From an uncultured Bacilli bacterium (GTDB lineage Bacteria > Bacillota_I > Bacilli_A > RF39 > UBA660), in assembly GCA_910584165.1 (NCBI GenBank), contig CAJTZU010000001.1, forward strand, positions 186,001 to 250,000: 64,000 bases of DNA. The letters are read 5' to 3'. A program made the translations under genes and the position numbers. Shown one piece after another: positions 1 through 7,386 of the stretch; positions within the stretch are counted from its first letter, which is position 1, and each line of letters opens with the position of its first letter. A model generated the notes under the pieces. The model was not told where the DNA came from. It was given only the letters and a program-made list of their open reading frames with translations, and searched no databases.

Positions 1-105
1 TTCTTTTGATTTCTCTAATGATTCTTCAATTAATTCTTTTACAGTTACTTCACCATTTTTTAGTACTTCATGGATTTCTTTAATACTTTTATCCATGTAT
101 TTCAT
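1..105 (-). CDS. gatA: Asp/Glu-tRNA amidotransferase subunit A, N-terminus (partial)
   Basis: Only the first 35 codons are in the window; the gene runs off the left edge. The fragment reads like the GatA N-terminus (SIKEIHEVLKNGEVT followed by KELIEESLE). GatA is the amidase subunit of GatCAB, which releases ammonia from glutamine and amidates Asp-tRNA(Asn) or Glu-tRNA(Gln). Its ATG shares the last A of the gatC TAA stop (TAATG), so translation is probably coupled. A second in-frame ATG three codons in is possible. gatB is expected beyond the edge but cannot be seen. Confidence 0.85.
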   Translation of the reverse strand, partial: MKYMDKSIKEIHEVLKNGEVTVKELIEESLEKSKE

Positions 106-410
106 TATCCCACCACCTTTGGTACTCTAATTTCATCACCTACATAGTCATCACAGTTAGAAAGCAAGTCATCGATTGGAACAGAACCTTCTTCATCGTC
201 CTCATCTTCTCTTAACTCATAGACAAAGTCATCTAGACAGTGAGTCATAGGTGTTACTTCACTAATATTAGGTATAGAATTAATAATATCGATTTGAGCA
301 TCAATAATATCAAATTCCTCTAATACCATCTTGTTTTCTTCTTCTGTTAGACCAATTAGTAATTTATCTGCATAATCGTCTACCATTTCTTTTGTAAATT
401 TTCTTTCCAT
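105..410 (-). CDS. gatC: Asp/Glu-tRNA amidotransferase subunit C
   Basis: The 101-residue protein has the usual GatC size and pattern: an N-terminal helix, a central I-D-x-I segment (IIDAQIDIINSIPNI), and a conserved tail (RxPKVV) where GatC wraps around GatA. GatC holds the amidotransferase complex together in the cytoplasm. A strong Shine-Dalgarno (AAGGAGGAG) precedes the ATG. It follows two tRNA-Asn genes and a T-box leader with an Asn specifier, which suggests the complex is used here for Asn-tRNA(Asn) formation. An intrinsic terminator lies between the tRNA genes and this start, so read-through or a further promoter is needed. Confidence 0.9.
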   Translation of the reverse strand: MERKFTKEMVDDYADKLLIGLTEEENKMVLEEFDIIDAQIDIINSIPNISEVTPMTHCLDDFVYELREDEDDEEGSVPIDDLLSNCDDYVGDEIRVPKVVG

Positions 411-424
411 AGCTCCTCCTTATA

Positions 425-462
425 TAAATAAAAATAAGTCCTAAAAACATAGGACTTATTTT
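425..462 (-). terminator. Intrinsic terminator between tRNA-Asn and gatC
   Basis: There is a perfect 12-bp stem (432-443 with 450-461) around a 6-nt loop, followed on the minus strand by TTTTTATTT. It sits after the second tRNA-Asn and before the gatC ribosome site. It could end the T-box/tRNA transcript or act as the real attenuator for gatCA. Confidence 0.8.
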
Positions 463-471
463 ATATTCTAA

Positions 472-547
472 TGGCGCCTGATGTAGGACTCGGACCTACG
501 ACCTGCCGGTTAACAGCCGGATGCTCTACCAACTGAGCTAATCAGGC
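472..547 (-). tRNA. tRNA-Asn (GTT), promoter-distal copy
   Basis: This is a 76-nt cloverleaf with acceptor stem GCCTGAT/ATCAGGC, a D arm with AGTTGGTA, anticodon loop CTGTTAA (anticodon GTT), T arm GTAGG/CCTAC, discriminator G and an encoded CCA. The body between the acceptor arms is identical to the neighbouring copy at 555-630; only the acceptor stem differs. It is transcribed toward gatC. Confidence 0.95.
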
Positions 548-554
548 AACAAAA

Positions 555-630
555 TGGCGCTCAATGTAGGACTCGGACCTACGACCTGCCGGTTAACAGC
601 CGGATGCTCTACCAACTGAGCTAATTGAGC
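555..630 (-). tRNA. tRNA-Asn (GTT), promoter-proximal copy
   Basis: This 76-nt cloverleaf has acceptor stem GCTCAAT/ATTGAGC, anticodon GTT, discriminator G and an encoded CCA. Its 5' end lies about 11 nt after the hairpin that closes the T-box leader. The rest of the molecule matches the second copy base for base. The G discriminator gives a 3' GCCA end that pairs with the UGGC of the T-box upstream. Confidence 0.95.
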
Positions 631-639
631 AAATACACT

Positions 640-887
640 ATTTCGTCCTATTATGGGACGAATCTAATCCGCGGTGCCACCCAAATTGCCAATACACTTG
701 GCCACTTCATCAATTTCTATTAAAGTTGTGTAATGTGGTAACGGATTACTTCCGATTAAACTTACTATTGTTTCAGTTTAACAACTAGTGGGTGTTATTC
801 AAAATAAACGTCATTGTTAGCTCTCACCATACCTAACTCGCTTAAACTCGTTTTTATTTTTACTTCTCCCACGTCAAAACGCTTATG
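640..887 (-). promoter_or_regulatory. T-box leader with Asn specifier
   Basis: The minus strand carries the T-box core GGGTGGCACCGCGG at 669-682. The base of Stem I is GTGGG pairing with CCCAC, and the specifier-loop sides are AGAAGTA and GAATAACA. The best specifier is AAC (Asn) at 794-796, followed by the usual purine; it matches the GTT anticodon of the two tRNAs just downstream. UGGC in the T-box pairs with the GCCA end of those tRNAs. A terminator-like stem TTCGTCC/GGACGAA (642-662) follows, but no T run comes after it; the tRNA gene begins instead. The GAA next to AAC could be a second (Glu) specifier or simply a conserved loop element. Confidence 0.88.
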
Positions 888-892
888 AATTC

Positions 893-921
893 ATTATAGT
901 GCAAATGAGAGTATTTGTCAA
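893..921 (-). promoter_or_regulatory. Sigma-A promoter of the T-box/tRNA/gat locus
   Basis: Consensus -35 TTGACA (916-921) and -10 TATAAT (893-898) are separated by 17 nt on the minus strand. Transcription would start near 886, just before the T-box Stem I. This is among the best promoters in the window. Confidence 0.88.
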
Positions 922-980
922 TAACTAAATTTCGTAAAAAAAGAGACCATTATAAAATCCCTTTTATTTTATTCAAAAAT

Positions 981-1829
981 TTAGGAATCTTTTGGCTCCT
1001 CTTTTTTATATTGTTTAGGGGCTTCCTTTTTAGGAATTAAGCCCTCATTATATTTTAAAAATAAGTCTCTTACAATTCTTAACGCTTCATAGTAAGTATC
1101 TCTATCTAACTCTTGCTTTACAGGATGCTTCATAGAATACTCTATCTCTCTTAATAGCATTCTTACCTCATGCTCACTTACCATATTCTCTCCTCTATAT
1201 AATAAATATGGCATAGCAAATAACGCACTTTTTACATTCTCATTAGGATGATAAGCAAAATCATCACAGCTTAATGCCTGTAACGTACGACTAATAGGAT
1301 CAAATGCATCTGCGTCTAAGTATAATATCTTTTTTCCATCTGAACTTTCTAAATCATATTTATCTTCTTTATCCTCTATAGGAATATAATGACAAGAATC
1401 ACAGATAGCATGCGCCAAATTAAAAGTTCTAGTTAATTCTAACCCCAACTCCCCATATCTTTTGAAAACAGCCCATAATGTAGCCTCTATCTTTTCTAAA
1501 TCTTCTTGTGTAACTAAAGATTCAAAAAAAGAGGGATTCATAGCTGGATCAAAAGATTCTTTCAATTTTGAATTCCATCTATTATGCATACCTAACTTTA
1601 AGGAGTTCATAAAATCATCTTCTAGAATATTAATATTGTAGATAGCAAAATTGCCCTCTACAATGGAGTCACCAAAAGGAATTTCTAAAGCCCGTTCTAA
1701 ATAAAAATAATTTTTTTGCATACTATAACTATGAGAAAATTTATGAGAAAAAGTTCCATTATTGGCTCTATCATCAAAAAAATGAAAAGTTTTTGGAGAA
1801 TTCCCAACAGAATTTAATGTTATGTTCAT
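981..1829 (-). CDS. Unknown protein, 282 aa
   Basis: I do not recognise the family. The protein is soluble, without a signal peptide or membrane segment, and ends in a Lys/Glu/Pro-rich tail (KKEEPKDS). A CDSC motif lies near residue 143. The start is well supported by GAGGAGGAG nine bases upstream and a TATAAT box further up. It stands alone between xseB and the T-box locus, with nothing in the context pointing to a function. It may belong with the other lineage-specific soluble proteins of 260-350 aa scattered through the window, but I see no convincing sequence match to them. Confidence 0.7.
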   Translation of the reverse strand: MNITLNSVGNSPKTFHFFDDRANNGTFSHKFSHSYSMQKNYFYLERALEIPFGDSIVEGNFAIYNINILEDDFMNSLKLGMHNRWNSKLKESFDPAMNPSFFESLVTQEDLEKIEATLWAVFKRYGELGLELTRTFNLAHAICDSCHYIPIEDKEDKYDLESSDGKKILYLDADAFDPISRTLQALSCDDFAYHPNENVKSALFAMPYLLYRGENMVSEHEVRMLLREIEYSMKHPVKQELDRDTYYEALRIVRDLFLKYNEGLIPKKEAPKQYKKEEPKDS

Positions 1830-1885
1830 ACTTTTCTCCTCCTCAAAACGAAATGTATTATATCATATTTTTATCTATAAAGTAA

Positions 1886-1912
1886 AGAAAAAGGCTAATC
1901 TTCTGTAGCCTC
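1886..1912 (-). terminator. Terminator after xseB
   Basis: The stem AGGCTA/TAGCCT (1906-1911 with 1892-1897) is followed by TTTTTC on the minus strand. It overlaps the last codons of xseB and ends the nusB-xseA-xseB operon. Confidence 0.75.
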
Positions 1913-2131
1913 ATTCGTAAAAGGTTCTAAAGAACCATCTTCTTTTACAATTTGATTTACTTGATCCTCTATATTTTTTAATTTTTCATCACATTCACTA
2001 ACTAACTTCATAGCTTTTGTATATTTTTCAATAGAAGAATCTAAATCTACTTCTCCATTCTCTAATTCATTAATAATATTTTCTAATTCTTGCATTTTTT
2101 CTTCAAATTTTACTTCTTTTTCTTTTGCCAT
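1895..2131 (-). CDS. xseB: Exodeoxyribonuclease VII small subunit
   Basis: The 78-residue protein has the XseB signature: FEEKMQELENIINELENGEVDLDSSIEKY, read in parts as F-E-x-x-x-x-x-L-E followed by G-x-x-x-L-x-x-S-x-x-x-Y. XseB forms a helical multimer around XseA in exonuclease VII, which degrades single-stranded DNA into oligonucleotides. It starts one base after the xseA stop, as expected for a coupled operon. Length and charge are typical. Confidence 0.93.
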   Translation of the reverse strand: MAKEKEVKFEEKMQELENIINELENGEVDLDSSIEKYTKAMKLVSECDEKLKNIEDQVNQIVKEDGSLEPFTNEATED

Positions 2132-2132
2132 T

Positions 2133-3476
2133 TTAATTCTCCTTTATCGCTTCTACTATCGTTTCTATTTTTCCATTTGAAAGAATGATTTCCATCTTAT
2201 TGCCAATAGCAACATTCTTAATATCTTTTATCACTTCTCCATTTATATAAGAAACGGAGTATCCTCTTTTTAAAACTCCTAATGGATTTACAAGTTCTAA
2301 TTTTTGAATATTGTGATATAACTCTACCCTATTTTTCTCTATAATTCCTGTAATCAAACGAATAAAACTTTTTTTGTATTGTTTTAAACTTTCTTTTTTC
2401 GTTTCATATAACGTTTCTGGATGATTTAGTAAGTAATTTTTGCGATACTGCTCTAAAATCATCTTTTTATTTTCTAAATAGGAAGTCATACCATTTTGTA
2501 ATCGGTCTTGCAATAAATCTAAAGCCTGTCTTTTATTATCAAACATAATCATTGGGTTTTTGATTACAAATGAACTTTTTAAAGATTCCAATACTAGTTT
2601 TTGATATTTCAATTTCTTGATAATTGCTTCCCCTAAACGAATTTGTAGTTGGTGAAGATAATTTTTTAAATCTACTACATTGGGAACAGCCATCTCAGCC
2701 GCTCCTGTTGGTGTAGGTGCTCGATGGTCAGCTACAAAATCTGCGATAGTAAAGTCTACTTCGTGACCTACAGCACTAATAATAGGAATATTTGATTCAT
2801 AAATAGCTCGTGCCACTATCTCTTCATTAAAAGCCCATAAATCTTCAATAGAACCACCACCACGACCTACAATTAATAAATCAATTGGATAGTTAGAAGC
2901 TCTTTTGATATTTCTAACAATGTCAGGGGCAGCATATTCACCTTGCACTAAACTTGGAAAAAGAATTGTTTTACACATAGGGTATCTTCTTTTAATAGTT
3001 GATAAAATATCTCTAATAGCTGCGCCTGTTGGCGCTGTTACGATTCCTATACAACTTGGATATTTTGGTAATGGTTTTTTATATTTTGGATCAAAAAGTC
3101 CTTCTTTTGATAATTGCTCCTTTAGTTTTTCAAAAGCAATATATAAATTGCCAATACCATCTTCTTGCATCTCTTCTACATAAATTTGATAACTACCTGT
3201 TGCTTCATATACACTAATTCTTCCAACTACTAATACTTTCGTTCCATCCATAGGTTGAAAAGTTAATTTACTAGCATTACGACTAAACATAATCGCATTA
3301 ATTTTGCTAGTTTCATCTTTTAAAGAAAAATATAAATGGCCTGTTGTATGCCCTTTAAAGTTAGATATTTCTCCCTTCAAAAAAACAGTACGTAAATGCT
3401 CATTCCTATCAAATTGGTCTTTTAAATAACGATTGATAGTAGAAATTGTCAAATACTTAGAAGGATTAGGATTCAT
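2133..3476 (-). CDS. xseA: Exodeoxyribonuclease VII large subunit
   Basis: The 447-residue protein begins with an OB-fold nucleic-acid-binding region (VFLKGEISNFKGHTTGH, then LYFSLKDE). The catalytic core follows with GIVTAPTGAAIRDI, the glycine-rich GRGGGS motif and the SAVGHEVDFTIADFVAD and RAPTPTGAAE motifs, all diagnostic of XseA. A coiled-coil C-terminal part binds XseB. The start overlaps the end of nusB by 11 bases. The nusB-xseA-xseB order is common in Firmicutes. Confidence 0.95.
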   Translation of the reverse strand: MNPNPSKYLTISTINRYLKDQFDRNEHLRTVFLKGEISNFKGHTTGHLYFSLKDETSKINAIMFSRNASKLTFQPMDGTKVLVVGRISVYEATGSYQIYVEEMQEDGIGNLYIAFEKLKEQLSKEGLFDPKYKKPLPKYPSCIGIVTAPTGAAIRDILSTIKRRYPMCKTILFPSLVQGEYAAPDIVRNIKRASNYPIDLLIVGRGGGSIEDLWAFNEEIVARAIYESNIPIISAVGHEVDFTIADFVADHRAPTPTGAAEMAVPNVVDLKNYLHQLQIRLGEAIIKKLKYQKLVLESLKSSFVIKNPMIMFDNKRQALDLLQDRLQNGMTSYLENKKMILEQYRKNYLLNHPETLYETKKESLKQYKKSFIRLITGIIEKNRVELYHNIQKLELVNPLGVLKRGYSVSYINGEVIKDIKNVAIGNKMEIILSNGKIETIVEAIKEN

Positions 3477-3882
3477 GGTCCACCTTATGATGATATACTT
3501 TATCTAGTACGCCATTAATCATCTTTCTTACATCATCATCACTATAATCTTTAGCAAGTTCAATAGCCTCATTAATTGCTACCACTTCTGGTGTATCTGA
3601 ATAAAGAAGTTCATAAATTCCTAAGCGTAAAATAGCTTGGTCAGTAAATCCTAAACGATTAATTGTCCATTTATTCAAGTATTGATTCGCACACTCATCA
3701 ATATCTTTTTGATTAGTAATGACTCCATAAACTGTATCCCTTACAAAATCATTATCTATTTCTAATGTATTTTCTATTACTTGATTCACTTCATATTCAA
3801 TTTGATTGTTTTGATAAACATTGATTTGATATAGGATTGTCATAATTTTTTTACGCAATTCACTTCTTGTTACTTGTTCCAT
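3466..3882 (-). CDS. nusB: Transcription antitermination protein NusB
   Basis: The 138-residue protein shows the all-helical NusB pattern: an N-terminal SELRKKIMTILYQINVYQ and a C-terminal ILRLGIYELLYSDTPEVVAINEAIELAKDYS, in pieces typical of the family. NusB with S10/NusE binds boxA RNA and supports rRNA antitermination. I place the start at the ATG at 3882 because AGGTGA lies at good spacing; a GTG three codons upstream is too close to it. The gene heads the nusB-xseA-xseB operon. Confidence 0.93.
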   Translation of the reverse strand: MEQVTRSELRKKIMTILYQINVYQNNQIEYEVNQVIENTLEIDNDFVRDTVYGVITNQKDIDECANQYLNKWTINRLGFTDQAILRLGIYELLYSDTPEVVAINEAIELAKDYSDDDVRKMINGVLDKVYHHKVDHES

Positions 3883-3913
3883 AAAAATCACCTATACTTA
3901 TTTTAACATAGTT

Positions 3914-3945
3914 CAAAAAAAAATAGAATATTTGTATTCTATTTT
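3914..3945 (-). terminator. Terminator after the WG-like membrane protein
   Basis: An 11-bp perfect stem (3920-3930 with 3935-3945) with a TTTG/CAAA loop is followed by about nine T on the minus strand. The stop codon of the upstream gene lies inside the stem. Confidence 0.85.
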
Positions 3946-5624
3946 TGGTTGATTCGAATAATAGACACTGTATCCCCATCCGTTATTTCATAGAAATTTC
4001 CAGTTAAACCTTCCATTTTATGAATAGCTGTTCCTATCATACTTACTAATAAATTATTTTGAAAATCATAAAGATTAACACGATTGTTCTCATATCTAAC
4101 AATTCGTTTACTATCTAATATCGTATTATATTTTGGAATATCTTCCTCACTTATTTTTGTCTCTGCCTGAGTTTCAATTTTATTCGTTTTCATATTAATA
4201 AAATATCTAGTAGATAATGACTTTCCATCACCCTCTTCAAAAGTGATATAAGTATCATTAATATAAATAACATTCATAATATCAGCCATAGGATATTCAC
4301 TAATATTTGCCTTTGAGCGCTCTACAATTCCATCATAAATAATAATGTCAGAATCTGTTCTAAGCAAAGTATATCCATAATTTGTTGGAGAATTATAAAC
4401 GGTTTCACTCTCTACACAATTTAAAAATTCTTTAATTTTTCCATTATTAACTCCGAAAATAACATAATAAGTAGACTTCTCTTCCCCATGAATCATATTT
4501 TCATATTGTAAAATATTCCAATCCTTATTAATTTTAGAAGAAGTTCTTATGGCATTTGCTGAAACTAATTGTCCTGTTTTCATTTTTTTAGTACCAGTAA
4601 ATAATGTTTCGTACTTATTATTTAAAATTCTTAAAATTCCATTTTGATCTACTACTACAGTATAGTTATCATAAACCTCAATACTATCATAAGTAGCATC
4701 TAATAAAACTTGATTTCTATTATTTAATAATCCATAACCGCTAGAAGTCTTTACTTTAATAATATCTCTATTAGGAATTTGTTCTACTAGCAAATAATTA
4801 AAAGGAATAATTGTCTTTTCGTTAGCGTCTATAACACCATATTTGCCATTATATTTAGCTGTCATATACTTATTACTAGCTGTATAAAAATCATCTCCTT
4901 CAGAGTCATATACCTTATCTCCTAAAATATATTCTTTCTGAAATAATTTTGTAAATTTCTCAGTCTCAATAAAATTGGCATGTCCTTGTACTAAATAAAT
5001 TGCCCCATTCCAAGAAGTAATAGAAAGATTGCCATCTATAATTTTAGAAGCAAGAACTTCCCCTGTCTTATAATTATATTTAATTACTAAATTTTCTTCT
5101 GTTTTAGGGTTCGTAGCAATCGTCAATAGTAAATCTTTTCCTAAATAATAGTTTTGAATACTATCAATATTATCTAAAGTATCATTTGTAACAGCTACAT
5201 ATCCCATCGAAGCATTTTCAGTACTTTTATAAATTTTATAAGGTTTAGGACTATCGTAAGTAGCATGAACTGCTAAATCCTTTCCCTGATATACTGGTCT
5301 TGAAGAAGCAATTGCATAAGCTAAAAATAAAGGATTTTTCACAACTTCTTTTCCATCCATATCAATGATAGAAAATTCATCATTAACTTCCAATTCAAAA
5401 TAGTCACCATATTGTTTTTGAATAAATGCTGCTTCAGCAATAATAGTAATATCATTTGTATTTACTATATTTATGCTTGTATTTGTATTGGTATTCGTTT
5501 CATTTGAATTAGAATTTTTATTAAAATTTTTCTTATTTCCTTTTAAAATAAAGGTTAAAGAAACCATTACTAAAATAATACAAACAAAAACAGATATCAT
5601 AATGATTTTTTTCTTCTTTCCCAT
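3939..5624 (-). CDS. Membrane-anchored WG-repeat-like protein
   Basis: The 561-residue protein has a short basic N-terminus (MGKKKK), one membrane segment at about residues 6-27, an Asn/Thr-rich linker (alternating N-T), and a large extracellular domain. The domain holds repeats of the WG/KWG type, such as KYGVIDANEKTIIPF and GYGLLNNRNQVLL, suggesting a beta-propeller. The function is unknown; related proteins are thought to bind ligands or partners at the surface. I chose the ATG at 5624 because AGGAGGT is seven bases upstream. A likely relative with the same plan lies at 60083-61669. Confidence 0.78.
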   Translation of the reverse strand: MGKKKKIIMISVFVCIILVMVSLTFILKGNKKNFNKNSNSNETNTNTNTSINIVNTNDITIIAEAAFIQKQYGDYFELEVNDEFSIIDMDGKEVVKNPLFLAYAIASSRPVYQGKDLAVHATYDSPKPYKIYKSTENASMGYVAVTNDTLDNIDSIQNYYLGKDLLLTIATNPKTEENLVIKYNYKTGEVLASKIIDGNLSITSWNGAIYLVQGHANFIETEKFTKLFQKEYILGDKVYDSEGDDFYTASNKYMTAKYNGKYGVIDANEKTIIPFNYLLVEQIPNRDIIKVKTSSGYGLLNNRNQVLLDATYDSIEVYDNYTVVVDQNGILRILNNKYETLFTGTKKMKTGQLVSANAIRTSSKINKDWNILQYENMIHGEEKSTYYVIFGVNNGKIKEFLNCVESETVYNSPTNYGYTLLRTDSDIIIYDGIVERSKANISEYPMADIMNVIYINDTYITFEEGDGKSLSTRYFINMKTNKIETQAETKISEEDIPKYNTILDSKRIVRYENNRVNLYDFQNNLLVSMIGTAIHKMEGLTGNFYEITDGDTVSIIRINQK

Positions 5625-5658
5625 AATATTACCTCCTATTATTAAGATTAACACAAAA

Positions 5659-5688
5659 GAAAAAAATAAGCAATAATCTGCTTATTTT
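5659..5688 (-). terminator. Terminator after the two-helix membrane protein gene
   Basis: The stem AAAATAAGCA/TGCTTATTTT (5663-5672 with 5679-5688) is followed by a T run on the minus strand. The stop codon at 5682-5684 lies inside the stem. Confidence 0.82.
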
Positions 5689-6077
5689 AAGATAGATTTT
5701 AAATTATTTCTTAACGTATCTATTTCCATAAACTTTTTTGTATGAATAGTAGTATATTTTCTAATTGTAAGTAAAAGCTTTCCAACAATTAAAACAAAAG
5801 ATAAAAGAACTAGTAAAATACCTAAAAGTAAGCTATCAGCAGCCATTAAGTAAAGACCTAACCCAAGTAATAAGATAGATATTAATAGTGCAACTAAAAT
5901 CGTAATATTACTCTGGTAATCATTTTCCATATTAGCAACCTTAGTCTTTAAATATTCTATTTGCTCATCCTTTGTCATCTTTAAATTATCCATAGCTTCA
6001 ATTACATTATTATAAACTATTTCATTTTTATTTTTCTCTTCTCCTGTGATTGCTATATTCATAACTTTCTTACCCAT
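5682..6077 (-). CDS. Small membrane protein, two helices, unknown
   Basis: The 131-residue protein has a soluble N-terminal part of about 55 residues with heptad-like character (DEQIEYLKTKVANMEND). Two adjacent membrane segments follow at about residues 56-105, and the tail is basic. I do not recognise the family. GGGAGG lies nine bases before the ATG. It lies between spoIIP with its partner gene and the WG-like protein, all on the same strand, so a role at the envelope is possible but not shown. Confidence 0.65.
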   Translation of the reverse strand: MGKKVMNIAITGEEKNKNEIVYNNVIEAMDNLKMTKDEQIEYLKTKVANMENDYQSNITILVALLISILLLGLGLYLMAADSLLLGILLVLLSFVLIVGKLLLTIRKYTTIHTKKFMEIDTLRNNLKSILK

Positions 6078-6119
6078 AAAAACCTCCCCGAAATAAAATT
6101 ACATCTTTATTATATCATA

Positions 6120-6446
6120 TTATTCACTAACAAAACCAGATATTGAACTAAAAATTTTAATCACACTATTTTTTATCAAATCACTAATTCCTGAAGACAG
6201 CTTAACACCCATATTTGAAAATTTATTTTGATAATCTTTCTTTGTATCTACCACATAATTTTTTATATCTACTTCCTTGCCATCCTTGATATCTTGCTCA
6301 AATTGAACAATTTGTTCTTCTGTCAAAGTCATCTTCTGATAATTTTTAAATTCATAATAGCCTGTTAATTGGGAAAAATAAAGAGTTAAAAAGATAACAA
6401 AGAAAAAAAGAAAAATCCACCGAAATACTCTATACTTTTTGTCCAT
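6120..6446 (-). CDS. Single-pass membrane protein downstream of spoIIP
   Basis: The 108-residue protein has one N-terminal membrane helix (IFLFFFVIFLTLYF) and a predicted outside domain of about 80 residues rich in Lys, Asp and Asn. The family is unknown. Its start overlaps the last 17 bases of spoIIP, and GGAGAG sits before the ATG, so the two are probably translated together. A role in sporulation or forespore engulfment is therefore plausible, but rests on context only. Confidence 0.68.
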   Translation of the reverse strand: MDKKYRVFRWIFLFFFVIFLTLYFSQLTGYYEFKNYQKMTLTEEQIVQFEQDIKDGKEVDIKNYVVDTKKDYQNKFSNMGVKLSSGISDLIKNSVIKIFSSISGFVSE

Positions 6447-7305
6447 GTAAATACTCTCCTAAAAGAGGCGCTAAAACCTCTATTGTATTTTTTACTTCCT
6501 CATAGGTATTATAATTTCCCCCTAATTCTATTAAAATCATATTAGGAGCTATATTTTGATTATAAATTCCATTTACATTTTTACCAGATTGTAATAAAAC
6601 CCCACGTGTTAAAGTCGGATACTTCTTTTTAACAAGGGAATTAAGAGAATTTGCTAATTCATAATTTTGCTTATAATTTTTATGTTCTTTTCCAATCACA
6701 AATAATATTTTAGCATACTTTTTTCCAGAAATAGTTACTGTAGAAGCTTCTTTACTAACTGCATCTCGATGTAAATCAATAATTAAATCATAGGTATTTT
6801 TTTCAAGTTCTTCTAATATGTAATATCTACTAGCCACATAACTATAACGATAGTCATAATTATTTGCTACTAAAAATTCATTAATATTTCCTGTTTCTAC
6901 ATAAGTATCTATTTTTTCTTTTGCTAATGCTTCTTTAAAATCATAAGCTGCTTTGTGAACAGATTCTTTAGTAGCATATTCTTCTGTCTGATGTGTATTA
7001 TAAATATAAATTTTTAAATTCTTATCATTTTCTTTAGGATGGGAAATTACTGGTAAAATCGTGCTAATATCTTTTAACGGAGCTTGATAATCTAACAAGA
7101 AAAGCGGGTTATTAATAGTACTCTTTTTAATTTTCGAATAAAATTCTTTTCCAATAAATTCCATACTAAAATAAGCATTAGGAGGAATGTCCACTAAGGA
7201 ATAAATACAAAGTTTTATTAGAAAATATGTAAATACTAAAAGCAATACATATTCTAATATCCACAACTTTCTCAATTTTCTTTTTGACTTAAAGTGTTTT
7301 GCCAT
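6430..7305 (-). CDS. spoIIP: Stage II sporulation protein P-like amidase/endopeptidase
   Basis: The 291-residue protein has an N-terminal membrane anchor (about residues 14-34) and a SpoIIP domain. Key motifs are IYNTHQTEEY (zinc-ligand His and a Glu), LIIDLHRDA and the C-terminal ILIELGGNYNTYEE. SpoIIP cleaves peptidoglycan stems and cross-links during septal thinning and engulfment with SpoIID and SpoIIM. The protein is shorter than the B. subtilis one, mostly in the N-terminal part. AGGAGGT precedes the ATG. It is evidence that the organism makes endospores. Confidence 0.88.
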   Translation of the reverse strand: MAKHFKSKRKLRKLWILEYVLLLVFTYFLIKLCIYSLVDIPPNAYFSMEFIGKEFYSKIKKSTINNPLFLLDYQAPLKDISTILPVISHPKENDKNLKIYIYNTHQTEEYATKESVHKAAYDFKEALAKEKIDTYVETGNINEFLVANNYDYRYSYVASRYYILEELEKNTYDLIIDLHRDAVSKEASTVTISGKKYAKILFVIGKEHKNYKQNYELANSLNSLVKKKYPTLTRGVLLQSGKNVNGIYNQNIAPNMILIELGGNYNTYEEVKNTIEVLAPLLGEYLHGQKV

Positions 7306-7356
7306 AATTACCTCCTATATTATTTATAATACAAAAGAGATTAGAAATATGTCATA

Positions 7357-7386
7357 AAAAAAGAGTTAACAAATTTTGTTAACTCA
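7357..7386 (-). terminator. Terminator after the HAD phosphatase gene
   Basis: The stem GAGTTAAC/GTTAACTC, extended by A-T pairs (7363-7385), is followed by seven T on the minus strand. The TGA stop of the gene overlaps the stem foot. Confidence 0.83.

Noticed and set aside
472..630. Direct repeat of about 60 bp resembling an attachment site
   Set aside because: The repeat is two complete tRNA-Asn genes; there is no integrase or foreign segment between them.
5473..5676. Open frame on the plus strand opposite the WG-like protein
   Set aside because: It is the antisense of the Asn/Thr linker and membrane helix, has no ribosome site and overlaps a well-supported gene.
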